This document shows, piece by piece, positions 36,645 to 46,538 of a stretch of 64,000 bases of DNA. The notes under the pieces were generated by a model, which did no database searches, had not been told where the DNA came from, and saw nothing but the letters and a program-made list of their open reading frames with translations. The DNA comes from Acidobacteria bacterium Ga0077551. GTDB lineage: Bacteria; Pseudomonadota; Alphaproteobacteria; Caulobacterales; Hyphomonadaceae. Position 1 is the first letter of the stretch. Every line of letters begins with the position of its first letter. Both the position numbers and the translations under genes were made by a program. The stretch is taken from positions 43,679 to 107,678 of the forward strand of contig LNFC01000016.1 of NCBI GenBank assembly GCA_001464545.1. The letters are read 5' to 3'.

Positions 36645-38855
36645 TCAGTCGAATTCGCTCGAACCAAAGTTGCCTAGGGATTTGAGGGTGAACCTGAACT
36701 GAATGTTCTCGGAGGGGCCTAGCGTCCGGTCGGTCAGCTCGTTGCGGCTGTAGATCAGCTCGAAGCGGGAACAGTCATCGGTATAGGCGATGCCGATCTC
36801 CTGCCGTGCATCCACGTCGTTGGCGATGTCACGCAGCTGGCCGAAGATCAACGAATAGGAGTCCGTTACCTGGACTTCGCCGGTCACGTAGATGCCTTCG
36901 TCAGGCCGCCCGAGCGGACTGATTCGCTGGTCGATCTTGTAATACTGGCCGACCGCCCGGAAACGCTTGAGCGAGGCCGAGGCCCGAAGGTCCAGCCGGT
37001 TCAGGGCAAAGTCCTCATCATCGAGGCGCACCCGGCTCGCCAGCTGCAGCGAATCGCCGAGGTCCAACGAGGTTTCAGCCACCCAGTCGGAAGACGTGCC
37101 ATCGAGGTTCGAGGCAACGTCAAACGCGTCATCCGCCCGTGAGCGCCAGCGCTTGCCAACGGTCGTGCTCAGCTCGGTGCCGTTCTTCCAGATCGCCCGG
37201 GCGGTCAGCCCTGCGCTGAGTTTGCCGTCGCCTTCGTACAGGTCGTAATTGTCGAACCCGTTGGCCTCGAACAGGCTCGACTCGTCGAATTCGAACAGCT
37301 GGCTGTCTTCCACCGGAATGGCGGGATCGTTGACGTTCGAGAAGCCCCAGGCCGCCATCACCGCCGGCTCCAGCATCAGGTCGACTGTCTCGCCGGGGCG
37401 ATAGAGCGGGTAGGCGATCTTGGCGCCCGCATTGCCCACGGCGCGGGTGACCTCGCTCTTGCCGCTGACAGCTTCGTCCAGCGCATAGTAATCGCCGCGC
37501 ACTTCGGCAAACGGCTCGAAGGTCAGGCCGCCAGGAAGGAGGTTGAAGTCCCGCCAGTCGGCTCCGGCGCTTACCCGCCGGCTATCCGCGCCCACGTCGC
37601 GGCTAAGCACCGCCGAGGAGACGTTCACATTGGCAAATCCGTAGCTGCCAAGATCGAAATTCTTCTCGGCATACAAAAGCGGCGAGACGACCGGCAGACG
37701 GTCGGCATCATCCTGCCCGCGCAGGCCCTGGAAGTTCAGAAGCGCGACATCGGCGTAATAGTCATCGCCTTGGCCGACCGCGAATACCTGCGACAGCAGG
37801 CGGCGCGGCTGGTTCGAATAGAGGCCGCGCTTGTCGAGCTGCCCGTCGATGTCATAGCGCCGGTCGTAGAGGTCGTCGGTCTGGCTTTCGATGCCGAAGC
37901 CCCACATCCATTCCGGCGAGATGGCGAACGCGCCGTTGGCATAGATGTGGCCGCGAAACTTTTCCTCGCCGAACCGCTCGCCGTCGCCGTCGAAATCCGT
38001 TTCCTGCGTGAAGCTCGACTTGATCTTGATGGCGCCGGAATAGAAGCGCTTGCGGTACTCGAGGTTCAGCAGCGGATTGACATTTGACGACAGCAGCGGC
38101 GCGAGCGTCAGGTCGGAACTTTCCGAAATCGCCCAGTAATAGGGCTGCTTATAGAACGTGCCGATTTTCGAGGAGAGGCCGACATCCGGGATCAGGAAGC
38201 CCGAGCGCCGGTCCGAGCTTGGATCAGGGTGCGCGAGATAGGGCAGGTAGAAGACCGGAATACCGGCGACCTCGACCACCGCATCGCGGTAGGAAATCAT
38301 CTGGCTTTCCTGGTCGAGCACAGCGCGCCGCGCGCGGATTGTCCAGGTCGGAGTCTTGTCTTCGGCGCAGACTTCGCAGGACGTGTAGACCACCTGGTCC
38401 AGCGAGTTGATCCCGTCGGACTGGCGGATCGCCGAGTTCGCGGTGACGCTGGCGCCCTCTGCCAGCCGGGCCGAAAAGCCGATGGCGTACCCGTCCGAGA
38501 GATTCGAGCCGACTTCCATCTCGTCGGCGAACTGCTGCGAGCCGTCAGCATCGATGATGATGACATTACCCATGGCCCGCACTTTTTCCGTCGTGCGGTT
38601 GTAGACGATCCGGTCGGCCCGGAGGGTGCGGCCCTGGTACAGCGCCTCGACATTGCCTTCGGCAACGATGCTGTTCTCGCCGCTGAGTTCATACACCGTG
38701 TCGGCTTCGAGAACGACGCGTTCATCCGCAGCTTCGGCGGCGGGCAGCGTTTCGGGGGCGCTGGCTTCCTGTGCCTGCGCGGTCAGCGGCAGGACCGCCG
38801 AAAAGCCGGCCAGCAGGGCATATTGGGACCAGAAAGCCAAAGGTGCGATCCTCAC
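36645..38855 (-). CDS. lptD: LPS-assembly protein LptD
   Basis: This outer-membrane protein of about 736 residues inserts lipopolysaccharide into the outer leaflet together with LptE. A signal peptide ends at LPLTAQAQ; an OstA/LptA-like jellyroll follows (VLEADTVYELSGENSIVAEGNV), then the large LptD barrel (GIPVFYLPYLAHPDP, SGFLIPDVGLSSK). A short Cys pair (SCEVC) is present. The start is taken as GTG 38855, which begins the signal sequence. The frame is open further upstream to 39050, but that part overlaps dprA and does not look coding. Confidence 0.9.
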   Translation of the reverse strand: MRIAPLAFWSQYALLAGFSAVLPLTAQAQEASAPETLPAAEAADERVVLEADTVYELSGENSIVAEGNVEALYQGRTLRADRIVYNRTTEKVRAMGNVIIIDADGSQQFADEMEVGSNLSDGYAIGFSARLAEGASVTANSAIRQSDGINSLDQVVYTSCEVCAEDKTPTWTIRARRAVLDQESQMISYRDAVVEVAGIPVFYLPYLAHPDPSSDRRSGFLIPDVGLSSKIGTFYKQPYYWAISESSDLTLAPLLSSNVNPLLNLEYRKRFYSGAIKIKSSFTQETDFDGDGERFGEEKFRGHIYANGAFAISPEWMWGFGIESQTDDLYDRRYDIDGQLDKRGLYSNQPRRLLSQVFAVGQGDDYYADVALLNFQGLRGQDDADRLPVVSPLLYAEKNFDLGSYGFANVNVSSAVLSRDVGADSRRVSAGADWRDFNLLPGGLTFEPFAEVRGDYYALDEAVSGKSEVTRAVGNAGAKIAYPLYRPGETVDLMLEPAVMAAWGFSNVNDPAIPVEDSQLFEFDESSLFEANGFDNYDLYEGDGKLSAGLTARAIWKNGTELSTTVGKRWRSRADDAFDVASNLDGTSSDWVAETSLDLGDSLQLASRVRLDDEDFALNRLDLRASASLKRFRAVGQYYKIDQRISPLGRPDEGIYVTGEVQVTDSYSLIFGQLRDIANDVDARQEIGIAYTDDCSRFELIYSRNELTDRTLGPSENIQFRFTLKSLGNFGSSEFD

Positions 38856-39003
38856 TCTGCCGGTGTTCGGCGCGGACTGTCTTCCCCTGCAGGAACCGCG
38901 CGGCGTTTTCAAAGGCTTAGAGTCGAACCAGCGGGCCGTCCAGCCATCCGGCAGGTCCGGCCTGCTTTTGCCGCCCAGGCCGGTGCACGCGCGCCACAGG
39001 GCC

Positions 39004-40053
39004 CTAAATAGCACGGGCCACCAGCCTGCCGGGGTAGGACGGCGCCTCACCCGCCAGTTCCAGCTCCATCAACACCGCGTTGCACTGGGCGGCGTTCAGG
39101 CCGGCCGCCCGGGCGATCTCGTCGATCGGCATCGGATGCGGGCTGAAGGCCTGGCGCACCCGGGTCAGCTGGTCGGCCGGAAGCGGCCCCTCGAGAAAGT
39201 CCGGTGTGAACGCCGGGGGCGGGGCGCCGCCACATGAAGGGATGGCAATCCGGCCAGCACTTCCAGCACGTCCTGCGCATGGCGCACGAGCGCCGCGCCC
39301 TGCCGGATCAGGCCGTTGGTGCCCGACGCGCGCGGATCCAGCGGCGAGCCCGGCACCGCCATCACCTCGCGGCCCTGTTCCCCGGCCATCCGCGCCGAAA
39401 TCAGCGAGCCGGAGCGCTCCGCCGCCTTGACCACGACCGTGCCCCGGGCGAGACCCGTGATGATGCGGTTGCGGCGCGGAAAATCCTGCGCCCGCGCCTT
39501 GTACCCCGTCGGGCTCTCCGAAACGATCAGACCCTGTTCGGCGATTTCGGCATACAGCCGCTCGTGCTGCGGCCGATAGACGTGATCGATCCCGTCGCCG
39601 AGCACCGCCACCGTGCCGGTCTTCAGGCTCGCCGCATGCGCCTCGCCGTCAATGCCGAGGGCGAGGCCGGACACCACCGTCAGCCCTGCGCGCGCCGACA
39701 ATCGCCACCGCGTCAGGCCGCGCCAGCGCCAGGTTGCCCAGCACTGTCAGCAGGGGCGGGGGTGGATCGAGCGAGACCAGCAGCTTCGGAAACTCCGGCT
39801 CGCAGCTCGCGATGACCCGCGCCCCAATGCGCTGCGTCGCGGCGATCTCGTCTTCGATGGCAGAAAGGGAGGGCACCTCGATACGCCGCCCCTTGGCCAC
39901 CCGGCTGGCAATCTCGGGCAGGGCGGCGAGGGCGTCCGTCGCATTGCCGAAGCGTTCGAGCAGGCGCGCAAAGGTCAGTGGTCCGATATTCGGTGTACGG
40001 ACGAGACGCACCCAGTCGCGGCATTCCGCGTCGCTGAGCCGGCGCAGGCTCAT
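39004..40053 (-). pseudogene. dprA: DNA processing protein DprA, broken at two places
   Basis: DprA loads RecA on incoming single-stranded DNA during transformation. The N-terminal part (ECRDWVRLVRTPNIGPLTF) runs to VAIVGAR. About 20 residues that normally join this to AGLTVVSGLALGID are missing and the frame changes, at about 39686-39697. The middle part continues normally (FPRRNRIITGLARGTVVV, GTNGLIRQGA). A second frame change lies in a C/G-run at 39212-39226. The winged-helix C-terminus (PMPIDEIARAAGLN, ending YPGRLVARAI) is then intact to the stop at 39004. It starts with an ATGA overlap on plsY. Confidence 0.85.
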
Positions 40054-40670
40054 TCCTCCGGCTTGGCTTTCGGTGTGCCGAAGCGCGGCTCGGTGCCCTT
40101 CATCAGGCGGTCAATGTTCGCCCGGTGCGTCCAGAACACGAGCACCGACAGCGCGGTCAGTCCGGCCAGCACCACCGGATTGCGTTCACCCAGAAGGTAA
40201 GCGCCCGGCGGTACGGCGACCGCCGCGCACAGCGCCGAGAGCGAGGAAATCCGCGTCAGCGCGAACACGCCCAGCCAGATCGGCGCGCCGACCAGCAAGC
40301 CCTTCAGCGGCGTGACGAACACCAGCAAGCCAGCATAGGTTGCGACACCCTTGCCGCCCTTGAAGCCGAGCCAGACCGGATAGCAATGGCCCAGAAATGC
40401 GCTCGCGCCCGCCACCATGCCCGCCTCCGGCCCCGCCACCAGCGAGAACCCGAGCGCCACAAGCCCCGCCTTGAGGCTGTCGAGCACCAGCGTCGCCAGC
40501 GCAAGATCCTTGCGCCCCGTGCGCAGCACATTGGTTGCGCCGATGCTGTGCGATCCGATCTCCCGGATATCGCCCAACCCCGCCGCTTTCGTGATCACGA
40601 GACCAAACGGAATCGACCCGGCCAGATAGCCGACGACCGACGCCAAAGCATAAAGTGCCCATTCCGGCAT
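40050..40670 (-). CDS. plsY: Glycerol-3-phosphate acyltransferase PlsY
   Basis: This 206-residue membrane protein acylates glycerol-3-phosphate with the acyl-phosphate made by PlsX. Conserved cytoplasmic loops are GSIPFGLVITK, SHSIGATNVLRTGRK and the GFKGGKGVATYAG motif near the middle. Five or so membrane segments surround them. ATG 40670 starts the first membrane segment; an ATG at 40706 is also in frame. It overlaps dprA by ATGA. Confidence 0.95.
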   Translation of the reverse strand: MPEWALYALASVVGYLAGSIPFGLVITKAAGLGDIREIGSHSIGATNVLRTGRKDLALATLVLDSLKAGLVALGFSLVAGPEAGMVAGASAFLGHCYPVWLGFKGGKGVATYAGLLVFVTPLKGLLVGAPIWLGVFALTRISSLSALCAAVAVPPGAYLLGERNPVVLAGLTALSVLVFWTHRANIDRLMKGTEPRFGTPKAKPEE

Positions 40671-40741
40671 GTGCGTGATGTTCCCCGTGGGCCCCTGTTG
40701 CGCCAAGGTTTAAGGGGGCGGGGAAGTTGGGGCAAGAGGCC

Positions 40742-42022
40742 CTACCGCTCAAACACCGTCTTGCCGCCGACGAAGGTCCGCAGCACGCGGCCTTGCAAGC
40801 GCCGCCCGTCAAACGGTGAGTTCTTCGAGCGCGAGAGCAGGTGGTCGCGGTCGCACAGCCAGGGCTTGCCCGCATCGAACAGGATCAGGTCCGCCGGCGC
40901 GCCCTTGGCGATGCGGCCTTGCGGCAGGCCGAGGATCGAGGCCGGGCCGATGGTGACCGGCGCCAGCGCTTCCAGCAGCGACAGTTCGCCTTCCGCCACC
41001 AGCGTCAGCAGGCAAGGCAGAACGGTTTCCAGCCCCGCCGCGCCGAATGAGGCTTCGCCGAACGGCAGGCGCTTTTCCTCCGGGGGCTGAGGATCGTGCG
41101 CCGAGACGACCGCGTCGATGGCGCCTTCCTGCAGCGCACGGATCAATGTCTTGCGCGCCTTCTCGCTCCGGAACGGCGGGTTCACCTTGCAATAGGTGAG
41201 GTAGTCGCCGACATCGAGCTCGTTGAAGAACAGCGAATGCGCCGCCACCGTCGTGAACACTTTCGCGCCGCGCCCACGCGCCACATCCACGATGTCCAGC
41301 GTGCGCTGCGACGTTACCTGGTCGAGGATCAGCGTGCAGCCCGTCTGCTCCGCCAGCACCACATCCCGCGCCGCGCCGAGCCACTCCGCCTCGATGGGAA
41401 TGCCGGACAATCCGTGCCGCGCTGCGAACTCGCCCGCATTCATAACGCCGCTGCCTGCCAGCGTATGATCGTCCGGCCGCGACATCACGATCGCGCCGCG
41501 GCTCGCGGCATAGGTCATCACGCGCTTCATCACCTGCGCGCTCGCCACCGGCCAGTCGCCATTGGTGAAGAGGACGGCGCCCGCTTCCGCCATCAATCCG
41601 ATCTCCGACATCGCCTCACCGGCAAGCCCCACGGTCAACCCGCCCGCCGGATACACCCGCGCAAACGCCGTCTCGCGCCCGCGCTCGGCAATGAACTGCA
41701 CCAGCGCCACATCATCGATCACGGGCCGCGTATCCGGCATCACGACGAGGCTCGTGATCCCGCCGCTCAGCGCCGCGCGCGAAGCCGTCGCCAGCGTTTC
41801 CTTGTGCTCCTCGCCCGGCTCGCCCGTCTTGGCGCGCAGGTCGATCAGCCCAGGCGCGAGGCACAGTCCGCCCGCGTCAATCGTCTCCTTGGCGTCCTTG
41901 AAGGACACACCCGTCCCGGTACGGAATTCTTTTATCACGCCCTTGTCTATGAATACGCCGCCGATGGCGTCGGAGCCCGTCGCCGGGTCCAGAAGGCGCG
42001 CATTGAGGATCTGGAGGCTCAT
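40742..42022 (-). CDS. Dihydroorotase-like protein lacking catalytic residues (PyrB-associated)
   Basis: This 426-residue protein has the length and fold of class I dihydroorotases, and its ATG overlaps the pyrB stop (ATGA). The metal-binding region normally reads D-x-H-x-H-x-R; here residues 61-67 are DLRAKTG, so both histidines are lost. The late Asp of the active site (usually TDHAPH) reads SAHDPQ. It therefore fits the inactive dihydroorotase-like partners (PyrX/PyrC') known in pseudomonads, which help aspartate transcarbamoylase assemble. The active enzyme would be the PyrC at 45220-46314. Confidence 0.85.
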   Translation of the reverse strand: MSLQILNARLLDPATGSDAIGGVFIDKGVIKEFRTGTGVSFKDAKETIDAGGLCLAPGLIDLRAKTGEPGEEHKETLATASRAALSGGITSLVVMPDTRPVIDDVALVQFIAERGRETAFARVYPAGGLTVGLAGEAMSEIGLMAEAGAVLFTNGDWPVASAQVMKRVMTYAASRGAIVMSRPDDHTLAGSGVMNAGEFAARHGLSGIPIEAEWLGAARDVVLAEQTGCTLILDQVTSQRTLDIVDVARGRGAKVFTTVAAHSLFFNELDVGDYLTYCKVNPPFRSEKARKTLIRALQEGAIDAVVSAHDPQPPEEKRLPFGEASFGAAGLETVLPCLLTLVAEGELSLLEALAPVTIGPASILGLPQGRIAKGAPADLILFDAGKPWLCDRDHLLSRSKNSPFDGRRLQGRVLRTFVGGKTVFER

Positions 42023-42966
42023 GCGCGGCCTCCTGCCAGAAGGTGCAGCACCGCTTCGCGCACCGCGACACCCATCTCCACCTGCTGCGTGATCACCGAG
42101 CGTTCCCCGTCCGCAATCGAACTCTCGATCTCCACGCCCCGGTTCATCGGCCCGGGGTGCATCACGATGGCATTGTCCTTCGCAAGCGCCAGCCGGTCCG
42201 CCGTCAGGCCGAAATACCGGAAATACTCGCGCTGGCTCGGCAGCAGGCTGCCATTCATCCGCTCCAGCTGCAGGCGCAGCATCATCACGACATCCGCGCC
42301 GGGCAGGGCCCGGTCAAAATCCGTACCCGCACTTTCGGCGCCCCAGGTGTCCGTACCCGGAGGGATCAGCGTGCGCGGCCCGCACAGGTGCACGCGCGCG
42401 CCCATCAGGTGAAGCGCCATCGTCGTCGAGCGTGCCACGCGGCTATGCGCAATGTCGCCGCAAATCACCACCTTCAGGCCTTCGATCCGCCCCTTGGTGC
42501 GCCGGATGGTCAGGAGGTCCAGCAGCGCCTGCGTCGGGTGCTCATGCGTGCCATCGCCCGCATTGATCACCGCGCAGTCCACTTTCCGCGACAAGAGCTT
42601 CGCCCCGCCGGACGCCGAATGCCGGATCACCAGCGCGTCGGGCTTCATCGCGTTCAGCGTCATCGCCGTGTCGATCAGCGTCTCGCCTTTCTTCACGCTC
42701 GACTGCGCCACCGGCATCGAGATCACGTCGGCGCCGAGCCGCCGCGCGGCAATCTCGAAGCTCGACAGCGTCCGCGTCGAGTTCTCGAAGAAGAGGTTAA
42801 CCACGGTCTTGCCGGTCAGGATCGGATCCGGCCGCCGGCCAGCGCGCGTCGCGTCGGCATAGGTGTCCGACAGGTCTAAAACATGTTTAATATCAAGGGG
42901 GTGAAGGCCTTCGATTCCGAGCAGATGGTCGTGCCGGAAGGTATAGTCTGCGTGCGCCGCTGCCAT
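42019..42966 (-). CDS. pyrB: Aspartate carbamoyltransferase catalytic subunit
   Basis: This 315-residue enzyme makes carbamoyl-aspartate in pyrimidine synthesis. The carbamoyl phosphate site [13 protein letters not shown], the [11 protein letters not shown] motif and the late [12 protein letters not shown] motif are present. ATG 42966 begins the family N-terminus. It is coupled to the inactive dihydroorotase-like gene, with which it probably forms a complex; no pyrI regulatory subunit is present here. Confidence 0.96.
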   Translation of the reverse strand: MAAAHADYTFRHDHLLGIEGLHPLDIKHVLDLSDTYADATRAGRRPDPILTGKTVVNLFFENSTRTLSSFEIAARRLGADVISMPVAQSSVKKGETLIDTAMTLNAMKPDALVIRHSASGGAKLLSRKVDCAVINAGDGTHEHPTQALLDLLTIRRTKGRIEGLKVVICGDIAHSRVARSTTMALHLMGARVHLCGPRTLIPPGTDTWGAESAGTDFDRALPGADVVMMLRLQLERMNGSLLPSQREYFRYFGLTADRLALAKDNAIVMHPGPMNRGVEIESSIADGERSVITQQVEMGVAVREAVLHLLAGGRA

Positions 42967-43021
42967 GAAGGCCCCTTCGATTTGCGGCGGTTTAGGCGCG
43001 ATTCCGGCGCCGGGCAAGCCT

Positions 43022-43948
43022 TCAAACCGCCCCCAGCCACAAGATCACCAGCCACACCGCCGGCAGGGTCAGCGCCGCCAGCAGCGTCTGCGCGGCAATG
43101 AAGTTCGCCGCCAGCGTCGTGTCCCCGCCCAGCTCCCGCGCCAGCACATAGGAGTTCGGCGCCGTCGGCGTCGCCGCGCAGATCAGCGCGATCGCCAGCG
43201 GCAAACCGCCGAGCCCGATCGCCAGCCCCACAACCAGCGTCAGCGCCGGCAGCCCGATCAGGCGCACGGCCGACCAGGTAAACGTCTTCAGCCCCGCCCG
43301 TTTCAGCGCGCCAAGGTCCACCCCCGCGCCCGCGCTCAAAAGGCCGAGCGCAATCGCGGCGTTCGCCAGCATCTTGAGGCTCTCGTCGGCAATCACCGGC
43401 AGTCGCACATGGAAACTCGCGAGGCCGATCCCGATCAGGCAGGCATAGATCAGCGGATTGCGCGTCAGCGCCAGCAGTGGCCGGGGCCGCTCGCCGGGCG
43501 GACGCTCGGCATGGCTCACCAGTGCGTACACGGAAATAACATTTGCTACCGGAATCATCGCCGCCGCCGCGAGGCTGACCAGCGCCAGCCCCTCATCGCC
43601 AAACAGCAGTCCGCCCAAAGACAATCCGATGATCGTGTTCCAGCGCACGTTTGACTGGATGATCGTGCCCACCGCTGGCCGCGTCATGCCGGGCCACAGC
43701 CGCGCCGTCAGCCCGAACGCCCCCAGCAACACCTGCGCCGCGATCAGCGCCGCTATCATCAGCCAGGGCGCCCCGTCAAATTCCGCATTCGCCAGCGCCC
43801 GGATGATCAGGGCAGGCAGCAGCACAAGGAAGGACAACCGGTCGAGCGCCCGGAACGCCTCTGCCGGCACCAGCCCCCGCCGCGCCAGGAACTGCCCCAG
43901 CGCCACCAGCAGGATCACCGGCACCAGCGCCGTAAGGAATGCGCTCAT
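43022..43948 (-). CDS. AEC (auxin efflux carrier) family transporter
   Basis: This 308-residue membrane protein has about ten hydrophobic segments and the AEC family pattern: an N-terminal [18 protein letters not shown], a central [21 protein letters not shown] and a C-terminal [17 protein letters not shown] with the conserved helix break. Members export or import small organic acids or amino acids; the substrate is not known here. Its ATG overlaps the ruvX stop by four bases. Confidence 0.88.
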   Translation of the reverse strand: MSAFLTALVPVILLVALGQFLARRGLVPAEAFRALDRLSFLVLLPALIIRALANAEFDGAPWLMIAALIAAQVLLGAFGLTARLWPGMTRPAVGTIIQSNVRWNTIIGLSLGGLLFGDEGLALVSLAAAAMIPVANVISVYALVSHAERPPGERPRPLLALTRNPLIYACLIGIGLASFHVRLPVIADESLKMLANAAIALGLLSAGAGVDLGALKRAGLKTFTWSAVRLIGLPALTLVVGLAIGLGGLPLAIALICAATPTAPNSYVLARELGGDTTLAANFIAAQTLLAALTLPAVWLVILWLGAV

Positions 43949-44400
43949 GCGCCTTTCCCCAGCCGCTCCAGCGCCGCATGCAGGATCATCGCCGCCGCCA
44001 TCGCGTCCACCCGGTCAGCCCGGCGCTGCTCGGTGAACGACAGCTCCCGCATGATCTCGTCCGCCGCCACCGTCGAGTACCGCTCGTCCTGGTAGGCCAG
44101 CGGAATGTCGCGCAGCTTGAGCAGGTTCGACACCAGCGTGCGCACAGACTGCACACGCGGCCCCTGCGAGCCGTCCGTGTTCAGCGGCAGCCCGACCACC
44201 AGCCCAACGCCCTTGCGGTCGTCATACACCTCGAAGAAGCGCGCCAGCGCCGGCGCCAGTTTCAGCTTCGGGATGGTCTCCACCGGGCTCGCCAGGATGC
44301 GGCTGGCATCGGTGGCCGCCACGCCCAGCGTCTTCGTGCCCGGGTCAAGGCCGATCAGGACGCCCTTCGCGGGCAGGTCAAACAGGTCAACAACAGGCAT
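43945..44400 (-). CDS. ruvX: Holliday junction resolvase-like protein (RuvX/YqgF)
   Basis: This 151-residue RNase H-fold protein of the YqgF family has [16 protein letters not shown] at the N-terminus, the [15 protein letters not shown] loop and the DERYST and [10 protein letters not shown] motifs. It functions in pre-16S rRNA processing and has been proposed to resolve Holliday junctions. ATG 44400 is chosen over 44412 because the ribosome binding sequence lies before it. It is transcribed divergently from gatC, 70 bp away. Confidence 0.92.
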   Translation of the reverse strand: MPVVDLFDLPAKGVLIGLDPGTKTLGVAATDASRILASPVETIPKLKLAPALARFFEVYDDRKGVGLVVGLPLNTDGSQGPRVQSVRTLVSNLLKLRDIPLAYQDERYSTVAADEIMRELSFTEQRRADRVDAMAAAMILHAALERLGKGA

Positions 44401-44470
44401 CGCAGGGCACATACGACCTTGAAGCGGCTTTGCCTATCGCGTAATCGGTCCCCTCGACTGGAGTACCACC

Positions 44471-44758
44471 ATGACCGTTACCCGCGACGACGTCCGCAAG
44501 GTTGCCCGCCTGTCCCGCATCGCGGTGCCGGAAGAGCGCCTCGACGAACTCGCCGGCGAACTGAACGGCATCCTCGGCTGGATCGACCAGCTGAACGAAG
44601 TCGATGTCGAAGGCGTCGAGCCGTTGACCTCCGTGGTCGAAACCACCCTCCCGATGCGCGACGACGTCGTCACCGACGGCAACATCCAGGACCAGGTCCT
44701 CGCCAACGCCCCGCGCACCGAGCACGGTTTCTTCGTCGTGCCCAAGGCCGTGGAGTAA
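44471..44758 (+). CDS. gatC: Aspartyl/glutamyl-tRNA amidotransferase subunit C
   Basis: This 95-residue subunit stabilises the GatA-GatB amidotransferase that converts Glu-tRNA(Gln) or Asp-tRNA(Asn). The VTRDDVRKVARLSRIAV opening, LNGILGWIDQLNEVDVEGVEPL and the LPMRDDVVTDGN tail are typical. Normally gatA follows directly; here gatA begins at 52875, so about 8 kb lies between them. Confidence 0.96.
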   Translation: MTVTRDDVRKVARLSRIAVPEERLDELAGELNGILGWIDQLNEVDVEGVEPLTSVVETTLPMRDDVVTDGNIQDQVLANAPRTEHGFFVVPKAVE

Positions 44759-44837
44759 CGGCCTTACATTCCAACGCGAACCGCCTTACCTTTCAGTCTT
44801 GGGCCAATCAGGGTCCGGTAGCTGAAAGGCGCGCGCC

Positions 44838-44966
44838 ATGGCCAAGGGTCAGATGAAATCCAAAAAAGAAGTCCGCAAACCGAAAGCGGAAAAAGTGAAA
44901 GCCAAGCTCGGCGCCCCCGTCGCCAAGCCCGGCGATCTCAAGGGCATGGAACACCTGAAGCGCTAG
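44838..44966 (+). CDS. Small basic conserved protein
   Basis: This 42-residue protein is rich in Lys (MAKGQMKSKKEVRKPKAEKV...), with a C-terminal GDLKGMEHLKR. Similar tiny Lys-rich proteins beginning MAKGQ are widespread in alphaproteobacteria, with no known function to my knowledge. A GAAAGG lies 8-12 bases before the ATG. It starts 79 bp after gatC on the same strand and marks the last gene before the accessory stretch. Confidence 0.65.
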   Translation: MAKGQMKSKKEVRKPKAEKVKAKLGAPVAKPGDLKGMEHLKR

Positions 44967-45219
44967 GTTTCGGGCTCACATACCGGGCGAAGGTCTGGAA
45001 ATCGCCGAAGACGGACACTAGTGGCTTGAGGGCGGCTGACCGCTTTGGAGATATCCGTGCTTCGTCCATTCGGACCGAACTCTCACCCCAAACGGAGGAG
45101 CTATGGGCGACCACAGCACTTTTCGCCGATATTTTGGCTTGCGTGAAACAGCAAATCTCAGACACTAACCGGCGGTTTTGCCACAAACGGCATTCAGTCC
45201 GTCTCAAGAGTAGAAATCT
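44967..45219. other. Spacer at the gatC-side edge of the accessory region
   Basis: No supported gene lies in this 253-bp stretch. It appears less GC-rich than the flanking housekeeping genes and does not show clear repeats. It may contain a breakpoint between the gatC region and the inserted genes. Confidence 0.4.
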
Positions 45220-46314
45220 TTAGGCGCCCTTTTCTGTTGGGGGAGTATTGCCGCAAAATCTCCAGGCGATCTCCTCACCCCCATGGAAGGGAACGATCGG
45301 AATGCCTGCTTCGATCATCTGTGCGGGAACAAGCTGCGGCTTGCGCTCGATGGTGACGAACTCTGAGTTCAGGGGAAGGCCGTAAAAGCGCGGGCCGTTC
45401 TCTGACGCGAAAGCTTCAAGGTGGTGGAGCGCGCCTTCTTCTTCGAACACACTCGCGTAGCTCTCCAGAGCAAAGGGGGCGTTGAATATGCCTGCGCACC
45501 CGCACGCGGACTCCTTGTCGCTGACCGCGTGCGGCGCGGAGTCTGTGCCGAGGAAGAATTTCGCGGAACCTGATGTCGCGGCCGCACGCAAGGCGAGCCG
45601 ATGGCCCTCCCGCTTGGCGATCGGCAAGCAGTAGAAATGAGGGCGGATCCCGCCGTCGAACATGGCGTTGCGATTGATCGCCAGATGGTGCGGCGTGATC
45701 GTGGCCGCGAGATTTGGACCAGCGGCTTCGACGAACGCGGCCGCTTCGGCGGTCGTGATATGCTCGAATACCACCTTGAGCGCTGGAAAGTCAGCGATCA
45801 GCTTGGTCAGGATCCGGTCAATGAAGACCGCCTCCCGGTCAAAGATGTCGACATGGCGATCTGTGACTTCGCCGTGCAGCAGCAGCGGCATGCCGATGCG
45901 CTCCATGGCCTCGAGCACAGGATAGATCCTTCTTATGTCCGTGACGCCGTGATCCGAATTGGTGGTGGCGTGAGCGGGGTAGAGCTTGCAGGCTGTGAAG
46001 ACGCCTTCAGCAAACCCGCGTTCGACCTCGCCGGACTCGATTGTGTCGGTGAGGTAGCAGGTCATCAAAGGCGTGAAGACAACGCCCGGCTCAAGGGCGG
46101 CAAGGATGCGGTCGCGGTAGGCGGCTCCGGCTGCAGTAGTTGTGATCGGAGGGCTGAGATTCGGCATCACGATTGCCCGCGCGAACTGCCTCGCTGTGTA
46201 GCCCACGACCGAAGCGAGCAATGCGCCATCTCGCAGATGAACATGCCAGTCATCAGGGCGCCGCAACGTGAGCCGGACGGGCGCCTGTACCGCGCCTCTC
46301 TCAGATGTTTGCAT
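45220..46314 (-). CDS. pyrC: Dihydroorotase, class II (PyrC type), catalytically complete
   Basis: This 364-residue amidohydrolase interconverts carbamoyl-aspartate and dihydroorotate. All metal and substrate residues are visible: [10 protein letters not shown] (HxH), the carboxylated lysine in [35 protein letters not shown] and the catalytic Asp in [11 protein letters not shown] 46314 has GGAGG at nine bases; the ATG at 46320 is too close to it. The pyrB-linked homologue has lost these residues, so this is probably the functional enzyme. It sits in the accessory stretch between gatC and gatA, 224 bp downstream of the zinc-ribbon gene. Confidence 0.94.
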   Translation of the reverse strand: MQTSERGAVQAPVRLTLRRPDDWHVHLRDGALLASVVGYTARQFARAIVMPNLSPPITTTAAGAAYRDRILAALEPGVVFTPLMTCYLTDTIESGEVERGFAEGVFTACKLYPAHATTNSDHGVTDIRRIYPVLEAMERIGMPLLLHGEVTDRHVDIFDREAVFIDRILTKLIADFPALKVVFEHITTAEAAAFVEAAGPNLAATITPHHLAINRNAMFDGGIRPHFYCLPIAKREGHRLALRAAATSGSAKFFLGTDSAPHAVSDKESACGCAGIFNAPFALESYASVFEEEGALHHLEAFASENGPRFYGLPLNSEFVTIERKPQLVPAQMIEAGIPIVPFHGGEEIAWRFCGNTPPTEKGA

Positions 46315-46538
46315 AGACATGTTCCTCCACGGCAGCTGCAACATGGGTCACGGCGTCGTGCCGGGACGAAGCTAGATTAGGGGTGGTCAAACTTGAATTT
46401 TTCAGTCGAGCACCATTGAACTGCATGAAGCGTCGACTCCGGTAGTGAATAGTCAGATCGTACAGCATATCAATTGCCCAGAGCTTGGACGAGGCGATTG
46501 AGCCAACCGGATCGACTGCCTCGCCATTGACAAACAGG

